A stretch of 64,000 bases of DNA from CAVRCA01 sp963719345. Its GTDB lineage: Bacteria > Pseudomonadota > Alphaproteobacteria > Acetobacterales > Acetobacteraceae. Made by a program: the position numbers and the translations under genes. The stretch spans positions 54,329-118,328 of the forward strand of contig CAVRCA010000009.1 of the NCBI GenBank assembly GCA_963719345.1, in the 5' to 3' direction. The notes beneath the pieces were generated by a model. That model was not told the origin of the DNA. It saw nothing but the letters and a program-made list of their open reading frames with translations, and did no database searches. This document shows, one piece after another, positions 18,127-27,447 of this stretch; within the stretch, counting starts at the first letter, position 1; each line of letters begins with the position of its first letter.

Positions 18127-18852
18127 ATGTTCGGCAAAGTACTGTTGGCGGGTGTGGCGTCACTTGGTTTGGCGATGGCGTTCGGCACACCGGCATGGGC
18201 GGGCAGTATTCAGATTGGACCGTTCGGCTCCGACACGCTGACGGCGACCGTCGCCAGCGGGCAACCGGCGCCGTTCATGCTGGGCGACTTCGGTGTGGCC
18301 AGCACACCCGGACTGGTGTCCACGGCGCCGATCCAAATTGCCTATGGGGGCCAGATCACTTTCAGCCCCAATGCGACGCAGCCTTATGGCGGTGTGTACT
18401 TTGGCGATACGCCGAACGTCGCGCTGTCGCCGTTCGACGGCACCCGCCTGCCGCAGCAGAACTACCTGGTCGCCGAGAAGAACGACCCGGTGACGATCAG
18501 CTATCCGCTCCTGTCGTCAAGCAACAAGTTCAGCCTGCTCTGGGGCTCGGTCGACTCCTACAACACGCTCGACCTGAAGTTCTATCTTGGCTCGGCTCAG
18601 ATCGAGGATCTGACGGTGACCGGCAGCGAGGTGGAGAGAGCGGCGGGTATCACCTCGGGCGGGGCAGCCTCGGCGTTCGTGACGGTTCAGGAGGGAGCCC
18701 TTCAAGGCTACGATCGGATCGTGCTCACCTCGTCGCAGGCCGCCTTCGAGTTTGATCCCAGCGTGCAGGTGCCGGAGCCGGCCTCCATGGCGCTGCTCGG
18801 TGCGGGTCTCGTCGGCATGGGCGTGGTACGGCGCCGCAAAAAGGCGCAGTAA
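18127..18852 (+). CDS. PEP-CTERM sorting domain protein
   Basis: A 241-residue secreted protein. It has an N-terminal signal peptide (MFGKVLLAGVASLGLAMAFG, cleavage near AWA-GS) and a C-terminal VPEPASMALLGAGLVG segment followed by basic RRRKKAQ. That tail is the PEP-CTERM tripartite sorting signal recognised by exosortase in exopolysaccharide-producing Gram-negatives. The middle part is Ser/Thr-rich with beta-strand character and no recognised domain. A CAGGAGAA ribosome site precedes ATG 18127. No exosortase gene lies in the window. A strong hairpin at 18875-18898 ends the unit. Confidence 0.9.
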   Translation: MFGKVLLAGVASLGLAMAFGTPAWAGSIQIGPFGSDTLTATVASGQPAPFMLGDFGVASTPGLVSTAPIQIAYGGQITFSPNATQPYGGVYFGDTPNVALSPFDGTRLPQQNYLVAEKNDPVTISYPLLSSSNKFSLLWGSVDSYNTLDLKFYLGSAQIEDLTVTGSEVERAAGITSGGAASAFVTVQEGALQGYDRIVLTSSQAAFEFDPSVQVPEPASMALLGAGLVGMGVVRRRKKAQ

Positions 18853-18874
18853 GCCGCGCACTGGGTGGACAACG

Positions 18875-18898
18875 GAGCGGCGCTGAGGAGCGCCGCTC
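18875..18898 (+). terminator. Hairpin terminator after the PEP-CTERM gene
   Basis: GAGCGGCGCT and AGCGCCGCTC form a perfect 10-bp stem with loop GAGG, 22 bp after the PEP-CTERM stop. Only TTCGCTGT follows, a poor U-tract, so it may act with Rho or simply protect the 3' end. It also sits 8 bp from the 3' end of the convergent ggt gene and could serve both strands. Confidence 0.65.
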
Positions 18899-18905
18899 TT
18901 CGCTG

Positions 18906-20604
18906 TCACGCACTTGGCCGCACGTCAGGCCAGAACCGCACACCCTCCCGTGCGAGGCCACCGCCAAGTGCAGCGGGCGTTCCGTCCGCCCGCCAGCAGG
19001 CGGCTCCGGTCAACAGTCCCTCCGTCCCGAACCGGACCGCGCACATCCCGCCGCCGACATGCGGCACCGGAACGACGTCGTGCCCGCGCTCGCGCAACGC
19101 TTGGCGCACCTCGGCTGAAAACCCGGTCTCCACCTCGAGACCGAACCCCTGCGTCCAGAGGCGCGGCGCCTCGACCGCCTCCTGCAAGGACATCCCGTGG
19201 TCGATCAGGTTGATCACCGCCTGCATTGCGGAGCCGAAGATGCGCAGGCCGCCGGGCAAGCCGAGCGCGAAGGCCGGTTTGCCGCCGCGGAGCGCAATGA
19301 GCGGGGCCATCGAGGTCGTGACCCGCTTGCCGGCTGCCACCGATAACGCACGGCCCGGGCGAGGGTCGAACAGGTGCATGTAGTTGTTCGGGATCATGCC
19401 TGTGCCGGGCACGATGAAGCGCGCGCCGAACAGGCTGTTGATCGTTTGCGTGCTGGCAACGATGTTGCCCGCTTCGTCTGCCACCGTGACATGGGTGGTG
19501 TGGGACGAGCTCGGCCGCGGGGACGCCGGCGGTCCATGATTGAGCCCGCCGCATGTCGATCGTGGCGCGGCGCTCGGCCGCGTAGCCGCTGTCGGTGAGA
19601 CGCGCAACCGGCACGTCGACGAACGCCGGATCGGCGGTCGCGGCTTGGCGGTCGGCAAAGGCGATCTTCAGCACCTCGGCAAGCAGGTGCAGCGCGTCGG
19701 CGGAGCCGAATCCTATGCCGCGCACGTCGAATCCCTGCAGGATTTTCAGCATCTGCACGATATGGACCCCGCTCGAGGCAGGCGGCGGCGGCCCGACGAT
19801 TTCGTGGTCGCGGTAGGCGCCGTGAACCACTGCACGGTCGATGACGCGATAGCGGCCGAGGTCGTCCACGGTGATGAAGCCGCCACTCCTCGCCATGTGG
19901 TCGACGAGCGCACGTCCGAGGGCGCCGTCGTACAGGAAACCCGGCCCTTCCTTCGCGATCGCCGCGAGGGTGTCGGCGTAGGCACCCTGGACCAGCCGGG
20001 CGCCGGCGGCGATCGGCCGACCATCCGGCATGAACAGAGCGGCGATCTCGGCATCACGGGCGAGATCGGCGGCGCTCTCGCTGGCGCATTCGTGCAGATA
20101 GGGGGTGACGCGAAAGCCGCGCGCCGCGTGACGAATTGCCGGTTCGAGCACGTCGGCGAGCGGAAAGGTGCCGAACCGCGCCAAGGTGTCGCACCACGCC
20201 TTGAGGGTGCCCGGCACGGCCACCGCGGCGGGACCGACGGCGTTCCGCCGGCCGAGCGCGTCCATCGTCCCCGGCGCCGCGGCCGGGTCGGGGTGGAACG
20301 TCTCCGGCCCGGTCGCCAACGGTGCGGTGCCCAGGCCGTCGACCACGACGTGGCGTCCGTCGGCGAGACGCAGATGCGCGATCCCGCCTCCCGCGATGCC
20401 GACCATCATCGGCTCGACCACGGTCAGGGTGAAGAGAGCCGCGATGGCGGCGTCGATCGCATTGCCGCCTGCGGCCAGCATCTCGACGCCGGCCGCGGAC
20501 GCCAGCGGATGATTGGTGACGACCATCCCGCGCGCGCCCTCGGCCGGTTGCTTCTCGCAGGTAAAAAGCGTGCCCGCTCGTTCACGCCATCCGGACTTGC
20601 TCAT
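18906..20604 (-). pseudogene. ggt: Gamma-glutamyltransferase, interrupted by one frameshift
   Basis: An N-terminal-nucleophile enzyme that splits gamma-glutamyl bonds, self-cleaving before a catalytic Thr. The first frame runs from ATG 20604 (MSKSGWRERAGTLF) through NHPLASAAGVEMLAAGGNAI and AGGGIAHLRL to VPAAELVP. The second frame continues from about 19510 with SSSHTTHVTVADEAGNIVAS, containing the TTH nucleophile region, then PNNYMHLFDPRPG to the end at 18906. The length is one base off a whole number of codons, so a single indel near 19500-19515 splits it. It has no signal peptide, unlike many periplasmic GGTs. An assembly error is as likely as a true mutation. Confidence 0.85.
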
Positions 20605-20682
20605 GCTTGCTCTCCCGCCGGTGGTGGCCAAGTGCGGCAGCCTGCATGACAATGTCCGTCGCGTGAACCGACAGGAGACCCC

Positions 20683-21444
20683 ATGGAGCTGAACGGACAG
20701 GCCGCCATCGTAACCGGCGGCGCCTCGGGCCTGGGGGCGGCGACGGCGACGGCGCTGGCCGGGGCCGGATGCAAGGTGACGGTCGTCGACCTCAACGAGG
20801 CGGCTGCGACGGGCGTCGCCGAGCGGATCGGCGGACTGGCGGCGGCATGCGACGTGGCCGACGCGGCCTCGGCCGAGGCCGCCTTCGCCCGCTCCCGCGC
20901 GGCGCATGGAGCGGCCCGCGTGCTGGTCAACTGCGCCGGCATCGGCGTCGCCGGCCGGATCGTCGGCCGGGAAGGACCGATGAAGCTTGCCGACTTCGAG
21001 CGGGTGATCCGCATTAACCTGACCGGCACCTTCAACATGCTGCGGCTCGCGGCGGCGGAGATGAGCGCGCTTGAGCCGGGCGCGGACGGCGAGCGCGGGC
21101 TGATCGTCAACACCGCGTCGATTGCCGGATACGAGGGACAGGTCGGGCAGGCGGCCTATGCCGCCTCGAAGGCCGGCGTGATCGGCCTGACGATCCAGGC
21201 GGCTCGCGAGCTGGCGCGATCCGGCGTGCGCGTGATGACGATTGCGCCGGGGTTGATCGAAACCCCGATGTTCGGCGGACTGCCGGACGAAGTCCGGCAA
21301 GGGCTTGCCGCGTCGGTGCCGTTTCCGGCGCGGCTCGGCATGCCGGAGGAATACGCCGCCCTGGTGCTGCACATCGCGGCAAACCGGTTCCTCAACGGCG
21401 AGACGATCCGGCTCGACGGCGCGCTCCGGATGGCACCGCGGTAG
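20683..21444 (+). CDS. SDR family oxidoreductase (3-hydroxyacyl-CoA dehydrogenase type 2-like)
   Basis: A 253-residue classical SDR. Seen: the NAD loop TGGASGLGAATATALA near residue 12, the VDLNEA acidic cofactor residue suggesting NAD preference, NCAGIGVAGRIVG, and the catalytic set Ser in NTASIAGYEG and YAASKAG. The C-terminal APGLIETPMFGGLPDEVR and the long IRLDGALRM tail resemble HSD10-type 3-hydroxyacyl-CoA dehydrogenases of fatty and branched-chain acid oxidation. It is divergent from ggt, with 78 bp between starts. The perfect hairpin at 21448-21479 follows its stop. Confidence 0.9.
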   Translation: MELNGQAAIVTGGASGLGAATATALAGAGCKVTVVDLNEAAATGVAERIGGLAAACDVADAASAEAAFARSRAAHGAARVLVNCAGIGVAGRIVGREGPMKLADFERVIRINLTGTFNMLRLAAAEMSALEPGADGERGLIVNTASIAGYEGQVGQAAYAASKAGVIGLTIQAARELARSGVRVMTIAPGLIETPMFGGLPDEVRQGLAASVPFPARLGMPEEYAALVLHIAANRFLNGETIRLDGALRMAPR

Positions 21445-21447
21445 TCG

Positions 21448-21479
21448 CCCGACCCTCTCCGCGGGTGGAGAGGGTCGGG
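21448..21479. terminator. Perfect 13-bp palindrome, bidirectional terminator-like / REP-type element
   Basis: CCCGACCCTCTCC and GGAGAGGGTCGGG form a perfect 13-bp stem with loop GCGGGT. It lies in the 44 bp between two convergent stop codons (21444 and 21489). It shares the CCCTCTCC/GGAGAGGG core with the hairpins at 27474-27524 and weakly with 8241-8290. It is therefore probably a dispersed palindromic repeat used here as a transcription barrier for both strands. Confidence 0.75.
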
Positions 21480-21488
21480 GTTAAGCAC

Positions 21489-21864
21489 TCAGACGGCCCG
21501 ACCGTTGTCGACGCCGGTCTGCTCGCTGGCGACGCGGTAGGTGGTGTCGACCCCATTCTGCTCGCTGGCCGTGCGGTAGCTGGTGCCGACGCCGTTCTGC
21601 TCACTGGCCGTGCGGTAGCTGGTGCCGACGCCGTTCTGCTCGCTGGCGATGCGGTAAGCGGTGCCGACGCCGTTCTGCTCACTGGCGGTGCGGTAGCTGG
21701 TGCCGACGCCGTTCTGCTCGCTGGCGATGCGGTAACCGGTCTCGACGCCGGTCGCTTCGCTCGCCGTGCGGACCGCGCGGCTCTGCGTGTCCGTTACGGC
21801 TCCCTGGAACCTGCCATCCCAGCAGTCCGACCAGAGCGACGGTGGCCAACATGGCTGTGCGCAT
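21489..21864 (-). pseudogene. Secreted protein made of 13-residue tandem repeats (one frameshift)
   Basis: The start is well supported: AAGGAGG lies just before ATG 21864, opening a signal peptide, MRTAMLATVALVGLLGWQ. After a one-base shift near 21800-21815 the frame continues with VTDTQSRAVR and then six 13-residue units of consensus TASEQNGVGTSYR plus a partial seventh ending in DNGRAV. Tyr-Arg, Asn/Thr-Gly-Val and Glu-Gln are invariant or nearly so. No known domain is recognised. Exact fusion of the signal peptide to the repeats requires the indel, so an assembly error is likely and the gene is probably real. Role unknown, perhaps envelope or surface. Confidence 0.65.
21492..21767. repeat. 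Six to seven tandem 39-bp coding repeats
   Basis: Contiguous 39-bp units lie at 21534-21572, 21573-21611, 21612-21650, 21651-21689, 21690-21728 and 21729-21767, with a diverged partial unit at 21492-21533. They differ at a few third-codon and codon-one positions (Ile/Thr, Ser/Ala/Thr/Gly). There is no unique spacer between units, so it is a coding minisatellite, not CRISPR. Copy number could vary by slippage. Confidence 0.9.
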
Positions 21865-21996
21865 TTGATGCCTCCTTGGTGCTTGGTTGCTGGATGACCC
21901 TTCATCCAATGCACCGGTTATGGAGGCTTCCCGCTCCGCCAGTCGGTGACGCACGTCACACAGTTGCGGATTCTCGAATTTTCTTGGCGATCGTCC

Positions 21997-24159
21997 TTAT
22001 GCGCCCTTCGCCTCCCGCCGGCGGCTGTGCAGGATGAACTCCGTGTAGCCGTTCGGCTGCTCGCGGCCCTTGAAGATCAAGTCGCAGGCGGCGGCGAAGG
22101 CGGGGCCCTCAAACGTCGGCGCCATCGGCCGGTAGGCGGGATCGCCGGCGTTCTGGCGGTCGACCACCTCGGCCATGCGCCTGAGCGTGGCCATGACCTG
22201 ATCCTGGCTGACCACTCCCTGGTGCAGCCAGTTGGCGATGTGCTGGCTCGAGATGCGCAGGGTGGCGCGATCCTCCATCAGCCCGACATCGTGGATATCG
22301 GGCACTTTCGAGCAGCCGACGCCCTGGTCGATCCAGCGCACCACGTAGCCGAGAATGCCCTGGCAGTTGTTGTCGAGTTCCTGCGCGATGTCGTCCGGCG
22401 ACCAGTTCGGCCGGTCAGCGACCGGGATGGTCAGCAGGTCGGACAGCGGCGCGCGCGGACGCTTCGCCAGCTCGCTCTGGCGCGCCGCCACGTCGACCTC
22501 GTGGTAGTGCAGCGCGTGCAACGTCGCGGCCGTCGGCGAGGGGACCCAGGCGGTGTTGGCGCCGGCCTTCGGGTGGCCGATCTTCTGCGCCAGCATGTCC
22601 GCCATCCGATCCGGCGCCGCCCACATCCCCTTGCCGATCTGGGCCCGGCCGCGCAGGCCGCAGGAGAGGCCGATGTCGACGTTCTGGTCCTCGTACGCCT
22701 TGATCCACGGCGTGTTCCGCATGTCGTTCTTGCGGATCATCGGCCCGGCTTCCATCGAGGTGTGGATCTCGTCGCCGGTGCGGTCGAGGAAACCGGTGTT
22801 GATGAACACCACCCGGTCCTTCACCGCGAAGATGCATGCCTTTAGGTTGGCCGAGGTGCGGCGCTCCTCGTCCATGATGCCCATCTTGAGCGTGTTGCGT
22901 GCCAGCCCGAGCAGATCTTCCACCCGGTCGAAGATCTCGCCCGCGAAAGCGACCTCCTCCGGCCCATGCATCTTCGGTTTGACGATGTAGACGGAGCCCG
23001 TGCGGCTGTTGTGGATCGGTCCGCCGCCGCGAATGTCGTGCAGGGCGATCAGGCTGGTGATCGCGCAGTCGAGCATGCCTTCGGGGATTTCCGCACCGTC
23101 CCGGTCGAGCACCGTGTCGGTAAACATGTGGTGGCCGACATTGCGCACCAGCATCAGGCTGCGGCCCGGCAGGGTGAGGCTGCCGCCCGACGGCGTGGTG
23201 TAGCGCCGGTCGGTGTGCAGCCGCCGCGTCATCGGCCGGCCGCCCTTCTCGAAGGTGTCCTGGAGAGTGCCCTTCATCAGGCCGAGCCAGTTGCGATAGG
23301 CGAGCACCTTGTCCTCGGCGTCCACCGTGGCGACGGAGTCCTCGCAATCCTGGATCGTCGTGACCGCGGCCTCCATGACGATGTCGGCGAGACCCGCCGG
23401 GTCGTCGCGGCCGATCGGATTGGTCCGGTCGATGCGCAACTCGAGGTGCAGGCCGTTGTGCTTGAGCAGGATCGCCGAAAGGGCGGTCACGTCGCCGACA
23501 TAGCCGACGAACTGCGCTGGGTCGGCAAGCCCGGTCGTCCTGCCGTCCGTGAGAGCGACGGTGAGCGCGCCGCCGGCAAGCGCATATCTGGTCGCTTCGG
23601 CGTGGCTGCCGGACGCGAGCGGCACCGCCTGGTCGAGCACCGCCCGGGCGCGGGCGATGACCCGCTCGCCCCGCATCTTGTTGTAGCCGCCCGCGCGCGT
23701 GGCGCCACCGTCCTCGGGGATCACGTCGGTGCCGTAGAGCGCGTCGTAGAGGCTGCCCCACCTTGCGTTGGCGGCGTTCAGGGCATAGCGCGCGTTGGTC
23801 ACCGGCACGACGAGCTGTGGCCCGGCGATGCTGGCGATCTCCGGATCGACGCCGGTCGTGGTCACGGCAAAGTCGGCCGGCTCGGGGCGCAGATAGCCGA
23901 TGCCGCGCAGGAATTCCTCGTAGGTGGACTGGTCGAACGGCTTGCCGCGGTTGTCCCGGTGCCACTCGTCGAGCTTGGCCTGCAACGCATCGCGCTCAGC
24001 GAGCAGGGCCTTGTTGCGCGGGGCGAGGTCGTGGACGAGAGCGGAAAAGCCCGCCCAGAACGCGTTGGGCGCGACGCCGGTGCCCGCGATCGCCTCGTTG
24101 ACGACGAACTCGTGCAGGGTCTTGGCAATCCGCAGTCCGCCGGCTTCGATTGCATCCAT
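21997..24159 (-). CDS. glcB: Malate synthase G
   Basis: It condenses glyoxylate with acetyl-CoA to malate in the glyoxylate shunt or glycolate use. The full 720-residue, monomeric G-type enzyme is intact. Seen: AANARWGSLYDALYG, TTIQDCEDSVATVDAEDK with acidic metal ligands, RSLMLVRNVGHHMFTD, VYIVKPKMHGPEEVAF, GIMDEERRTSANL with the metal Glu, FINTGFLDRTGDEIHTSM, and the C-terminal catalytic Asp region ATLRISSQHIANWLHQG. Isocitrate lyase is not in the window. The 154 bp to the divergent ABC operon must hold both promoters. Confidence 0.97.
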   Translation of the reverse strand: MDAIEAGGLRIAKTLHEFVVNEAIAGTGVAPNAFWAGFSALVHDLAPRNKALLAERDALQAKLDEWHRDNRGKPFDQSTYEEFLRGIGYLRPEPADFAVTTTGVDPEIASIAGPQLVVPVTNARYALNAANARWGSLYDALYGTDVIPEDGGATRAGGYNKMRGERVIARARAVLDQAVPLASGSHAEATRYALAGGALTVALTDGRTTGLADPAQFVGYVGDVTALSAILLKHNGLHLELRIDRTNPIGRDDPAGLADIVMEAAVTTIQDCEDSVATVDAEDKVLAYRNWLGLMKGTLQDTFEKGGRPMTRRLHTDRRYTTPSGGSLTLPGRSLMLVRNVGHHMFTDTVLDRDGAEIPEGMLDCAITSLIALHDIRGGGPIHNSRTGSVYIVKPKMHGPEEVAFAGEIFDRVEDLLGLARNTLKMGIMDEERRTSANLKACIFAVKDRVVFINTGFLDRTGDEIHTSMEAGPMIRKNDMRNTPWIKAYEDQNVDIGLSCGLRGRAQIGKGMWAAPDRMADMLAQKIGHPKAGANTAWVPSPTAATLHALHYHEVDVAARQSELAKRPRAPLSDLLTIPVADRPNWSPDDIAQELDNNCQGILGYVVRWIDQGVGCSKVPDIHDVGLMEDRATLRISSQHIANWLHQGVVSQDQVMATLRRMAEVVDRQNAGDPAYRPMAPTFEGPAFAAACDLIFKGREQPNGYTEFILHSRRREAKGA

Positions 24160-24313
24160 GACGCGCGCTCCTCCAGTCTGGCGTGCCTGTCTGCCTCAAT
24201 CGGGTTCCATTGGCGAGAGGCGTCCCAAGCCGGAAAGAGCAGGAGCGTGTGTTGACCGCGTTGTCGCCCGTGCGGTTGCATTCTAAAGTTGCTTCAACAA
24301 TCGGGAGGATAGG

Positions 24314-25510
24314 ATGGCGGACCGCTTCGGCACGACGCGACGTGGGCTGCTGGGAGGAGTGCTCGGCGGGGCGTCCGCTTTGGCTCTTGGGGGCACGGGA
24401 CGGGCTCAATCCCTGCCGCTTCCTGCCGCTCCCGTCGCCTTGAACGTCATCGACGTGGGCGGCCAGCTGCAACTGGTCCGCGACGCGATCGAGGCGTATC
24501 GCACCTCCCACGCGAAGCTCGTGTCCGGCATCACCTACAGCCAGGCACCGGCGCCGGAGCTGCCTGGCAAGCTGAAGGCGCAGCAATCGGCGGGACGGGT
24601 CGATATCGACCTCGTGCTGACCGGCACCGACGGGCTTTCGGCCGGGATTGAGCAGAACCTTTGGGAGCCCCTTGTCACGGCGCACGCGGCGAGCTTGCCG
24701 AAACTGGAGGACATCTATCAGCCGGCTGCCTGGGCGATGCAGGGCCTCGCGCAGGGGCAGGCGGTCTGCACGGTGTTCTGCCCCGCCGGTCCGCTGCTGG
24801 AATATATGCCGGATCGCGTGAAGAAACCGCCCACCAGCGTCGAGGAACTGCTCGAGTGGACGCGCGCCAATCCGCAGCGATTCTTCTACGCCCGCCCCGC
24901 CAACTCCGGCCCCGGCCGGACCTGGCTCCAGGGCCTGCCCTACCTGCTGGGCGACAAGGACCCCAAAGACCCGAAGGACGGCTGGGGCAAGACCTGGAGC
25001 TATCTCGCCGAGCTTGGCAAGAACATCGAGTACTACCCGACCGGAACGACGGACACGATGAAGGAGCTGGCCGAGGGCTCGCGCGACATGATCACGACGA
25101 TGACCGGCTGGGACATCAATCCGCGCTCGCTCGGCATCGTGCCGAAGGAGGCGGAGGTGGGCACGTTGAAGGGGTTCCACTGGGTGACGGACGCCCAGTA
25201 TTTCGCCGTCCCTCGGGGCGTCGCGCCGGACAAGCTCGCGGTGGTGCTCGACCTGACGAGCTTCATGCTGACCAAGCCGGCGCAGGCGACCACGTACGAC
25301 CGCGGCTTCTTCTACCCGGGGCCGGCGGCGAAGGACGTGCCGCTCTCGGCCGCGCCGCCGGAGAGCCAGGCCATCATCAAGGAGTTCGGGCGGCCGGTCT
25401 ATGACAAGCTGATCGCCGAGGTGCCGATGGAAACGCCGCTGCCGGCGGACAAGCTCGTCTATGCGTTCACGCGCTGGGACCAGGAGATCGGCGCGAAAGT
25501 CGGCCGGTGA
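24314..25510 (+). CDS. ABC transporter substrate-binding protein with Tat signal
   Basis: A 398-residue periplasmic binding protein of the family-1/PotD-like type. The N-terminus has a twin-arginine signal (TTRRGLLGGVLGGASALALG), so it is exported folded. The mature protein begins VALNVIDVGGQLQLVRDAIE and contains VDIDLVLTGTDGLSAG and a C-terminal RWDQEIG. The ligand is not identifiable; the operon resembles spermidine/putrescine and Fe(III)/thiamine-type importers. Its TGA overlaps the ATP-binding-subunit start, and two permeases follow. Confidence 0.88.
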   Translation: MADRFGTTRRGLLGGVLGGASALALGGTGRAQSLPLPAAPVALNVIDVGGQLQLVRDAIEAYRTSHAKLVSGITYSQAPAPELPGKLKAQQSAGRVDIDLVLTGTDGLSAGIEQNLWEPLVTAHAASLPKLEDIYQPAAWAMQGLAQGQAVCTVFCPAGPLLEYMPDRVKKPPTSVEELLEWTRANPQRFFYARPANSGPGRTWLQGLPYLLGDKDPKDPKDGWGKTWSYLAELGKNIEYYPTGTTDTMKELAEGSRDMITTMTGWDINPRSLGIVPKEAEVGTLKGFHWVTDAQYFAVPRGVAPDKLAVVLDLTSFMLTKPAQATTYDRGFFYPGPAAKDVPLSAAPPESQAIIKEFGRPVYDKLIAEVPMETPLPADKLVYAFTRWDQEIGAKVGR

Positions 25511-26568
25511 TGGCGATCGCGGCGCCCGGGTTCCGTGAATTGCGGCTCGAACGCATGAGCCGCGATTTCGGCCTGCTCAATGCGCTGCGGGACGTGAACC
25601 TGACGGTGCGGCGCGGCGAGTTCATCGCCCTGCTCGGACCGTCCGGCTGCGGCAAGTCGACCGCGCTGAACTGCTTGGCCGGCCTGCTGCCCCTCACCGC
25701 TGGCGCGATCTGGCTGGACGACCGGCGGATCGACCCGCTGGCCCCGGAGCAGCGCGGCTTCGGCATGGTGTTCCAGAACTACGCGCTGTTTCCGCACATG
25801 ACGGTGCGCGGCAATATCGGCTTCGGCCTGCAGATGCAGCGCCGGCCCAGAGAGGAAATCGCCCGACGTGTCGAGGAGGCTCTGCAACTGGTCCGCCTGG
25901 GCGAGCAGGCCGACAAGCTGCCCGGCCAGATCTCCGGCGGCCAGCAGCAGCGGGTGGCGATCGCGCGCGCCATCGTCGTCGAGCCGCCGCTCGTGCTGAT
26001 GGACGAGCCGCTGTCCAATCTCGACGCCAAGCTGCGGCTGGAGATGCGCGCCGAGATCCGTCGCATCCACGCCCTGCTCGGCTGCTCGACGATCTACGTC
26101 ACGCACGACCAGGACGAGGCGTTGTCGCTCGCCGACCGCATCGTCGTGCTGCGCGCCGGCGAGGTGCGCCAGATCGGCACGCCGGAGGAGCTGTATGCGC
26201 GTCCCGCGCACGCCGACGTCGCCGAGTTCATGGGGTTCCGCAATCTGCTGGCGACGGAGGCGAGCCAGGCGCCCGGGGGCCTCGCGGCGATCGCGGTCGG
26301 CGGGGCAGGGATGCTCGGAACCCCCGTCGAGATGCTGCGGACCGGCGCTGCCCGCGCGGCGATCCGGCCGGAGGACCTGACCCCGAGCGATGACGGCCCG
26401 ATCGCCGCGACGGTCGAGACGATCGAGTATCGCGGTCGGGACTTCTACGGCCTCGCGCGCGCGGCCGACGGGACGGAGCTGTTCTTCCGCTCCGAACGGC
26501 GGCTCGCTGCCGGCGAGACGGTGCGGCTCGGCGCCGCGCCCGAGCGCGTCCTGGTCTATGCCGCATGA
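25507..26568 (+). CDS. ABC transporter ATP-binding protein (PotA/FbpC type)
   Basis: A 353-residue ATPase. Walker A GPSGCGKST is near 45, the Q-loop FQNYALFPHM follows, then signature ISGGQQQRVAIARAI, Walker B LVLMDEPLSNLDAKL and the switch His in VTHDQDEALSLADR. The C-terminal ~110 residues form a TOBE domain (AAIRPEDLTPS, LFFRSERRL), as in CUT1/polyamine/iron importers. It energises uptake by the two permeases downstream. Start and stop overlap both neighbours by 4 bp, so the operon is translationally coupled. Confidence 0.95.
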   Translation: MMAIAAPGFRELRLERMSRDFGLLNALRDVNLTVRRGEFIALLGPSGCGKSTALNCLAGLLPLTAGAIWLDDRRIDPLAPEQRGFGMVFQNYALFPHMTVRGNIGFGLQMQRRPREEIARRVEEALQLVRLGEQADKLPGQISGGQQQRVAIARAIVVEPPLVLMDEPLSNLDAKLRLEMRAEIRRIHALLGCSTIYVTHDQDEALSLADRIVVLRAGEVRQIGTPEELYARPAHADVAEFMGFRNLLATEASQAPGGLAAIAVGGAGMLGTPVEMLRTGAARAAIRPEDLTPSDDGPIAATVETIEYRGRDFYGLARAADGTELFFRSERRLAAGETVRLGAAPERVLVYAA

Positions 26569-27447
26569 CGGACCGGGGCGGCCTGCGCCAGCGCCTCGCG
26601 CGACGCGGGCTCGACGGGGCGACATTGCTCGTGCTGCCGGCCGTGGTGTTCGTGCTGGCGCTGTTCGTCTATCCGTTTCTCTACGGACTCGTGCTGTCGT
26701 TCCGACCGAAGGAGGGCGGCGCATTCGCCAACTATGCGCGGTTTTTTGCCGATCCGTTCCTCTACGACACGATCGGCACGACCTTGCTGATCGCCGTGCC
26801 GGTGACGCTGCTCAACATCGTCATCTCCGTGCCGGTGGCGCTCCGCGTGCGGCTGATGCGCCGACCGCGTTTGCTTACGACGCATCCTGGTGGTTCCGAT
26901 CACCTTGGGAACGGTGCTGGTCGCCGAGGGATTGCTCAATTACCTGGGTCCGCGCGGCTGGCTGAACCGCGTGCTGCTTGAAAGCGGGCTGGTGGCGCAT
27001 CCGGTGCGCCTCGTCCACAACTATTGGGGCGTTTTTCTTTCACTCGTGATCACCGGCTTTCCGTTCACCTTTCTGCTCACCTTGTCCTACGTGACGGGCA
27101 TCGACCCGGCGCTCGAACAGGCCGCGGCGATGCTCGGGGCGCGGGCACGGGCGCGCTTCGCGCGCGTCCTGCTGCCGCTGCTGATACCAGGATTGGTGAT
27201 CACGCTCTGCCTGTCGTTCGTGCAGGCGTTCTCGGTGTTTCCGTCCGCGGTGCTGCTCGGTGCGCCCGCCGGGCCGACGCGGGTGATCTCGATCGCGGCC
27301 TATCAGGCGGCGTTCGAGCAGTACGACTACTCGATGGCCTCGGCGATCGCGATGATCATGGCGCTGGTGCTGGTCATCATCGTGGGCCTGCTGCTCGGCC
27401 TGCAGGGAATGGCGTATCGCGGGCCGGCCGGGGGCGGGAAGGGGTGA
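26565..27447 (+). pseudogene. ABC transporter permease (first), split by one inserted base
   Basis: A PotB-type inner-membrane permease. The first frame from ATG 26565 carries helix 1 (LLVLPAVVFVLALFVYPFLY) and runs to VRLMRRPRLL. The second frame picks up as RRILVVPITLGTVLVAEGLL and contains the EAA loop EQAAAMLGARARARFARVLLP that docks on the ATPase. One extra base near 26874-26879 accounts for the break; removing it gives one ~293-residue protein. The rest is well conserved, so a sequencing error is plausible. The stop overlaps the GTG of the second permease. Confidence 0.85.

Noticed and set aside
18925..21372. 815-residue open frame on the minus strand
   Set aside because: Only the part from 20604 down to about 19510 is real (ggt). 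The upstream part is antisense to the SDR gene and has no homology.
21492..21767. Tandem 39-bp repeats considered as a CRISPR array
   Set aside because: Units are contiguous with no unique spacers and translate into a regular 13-residue repeat, so it is a coding repeat.
22415..23965. 516-codon frame overlapping malate synthase G
   Set aside because: Same-strand out-of-frame shadow of glcB, Arg/Pro-rich.
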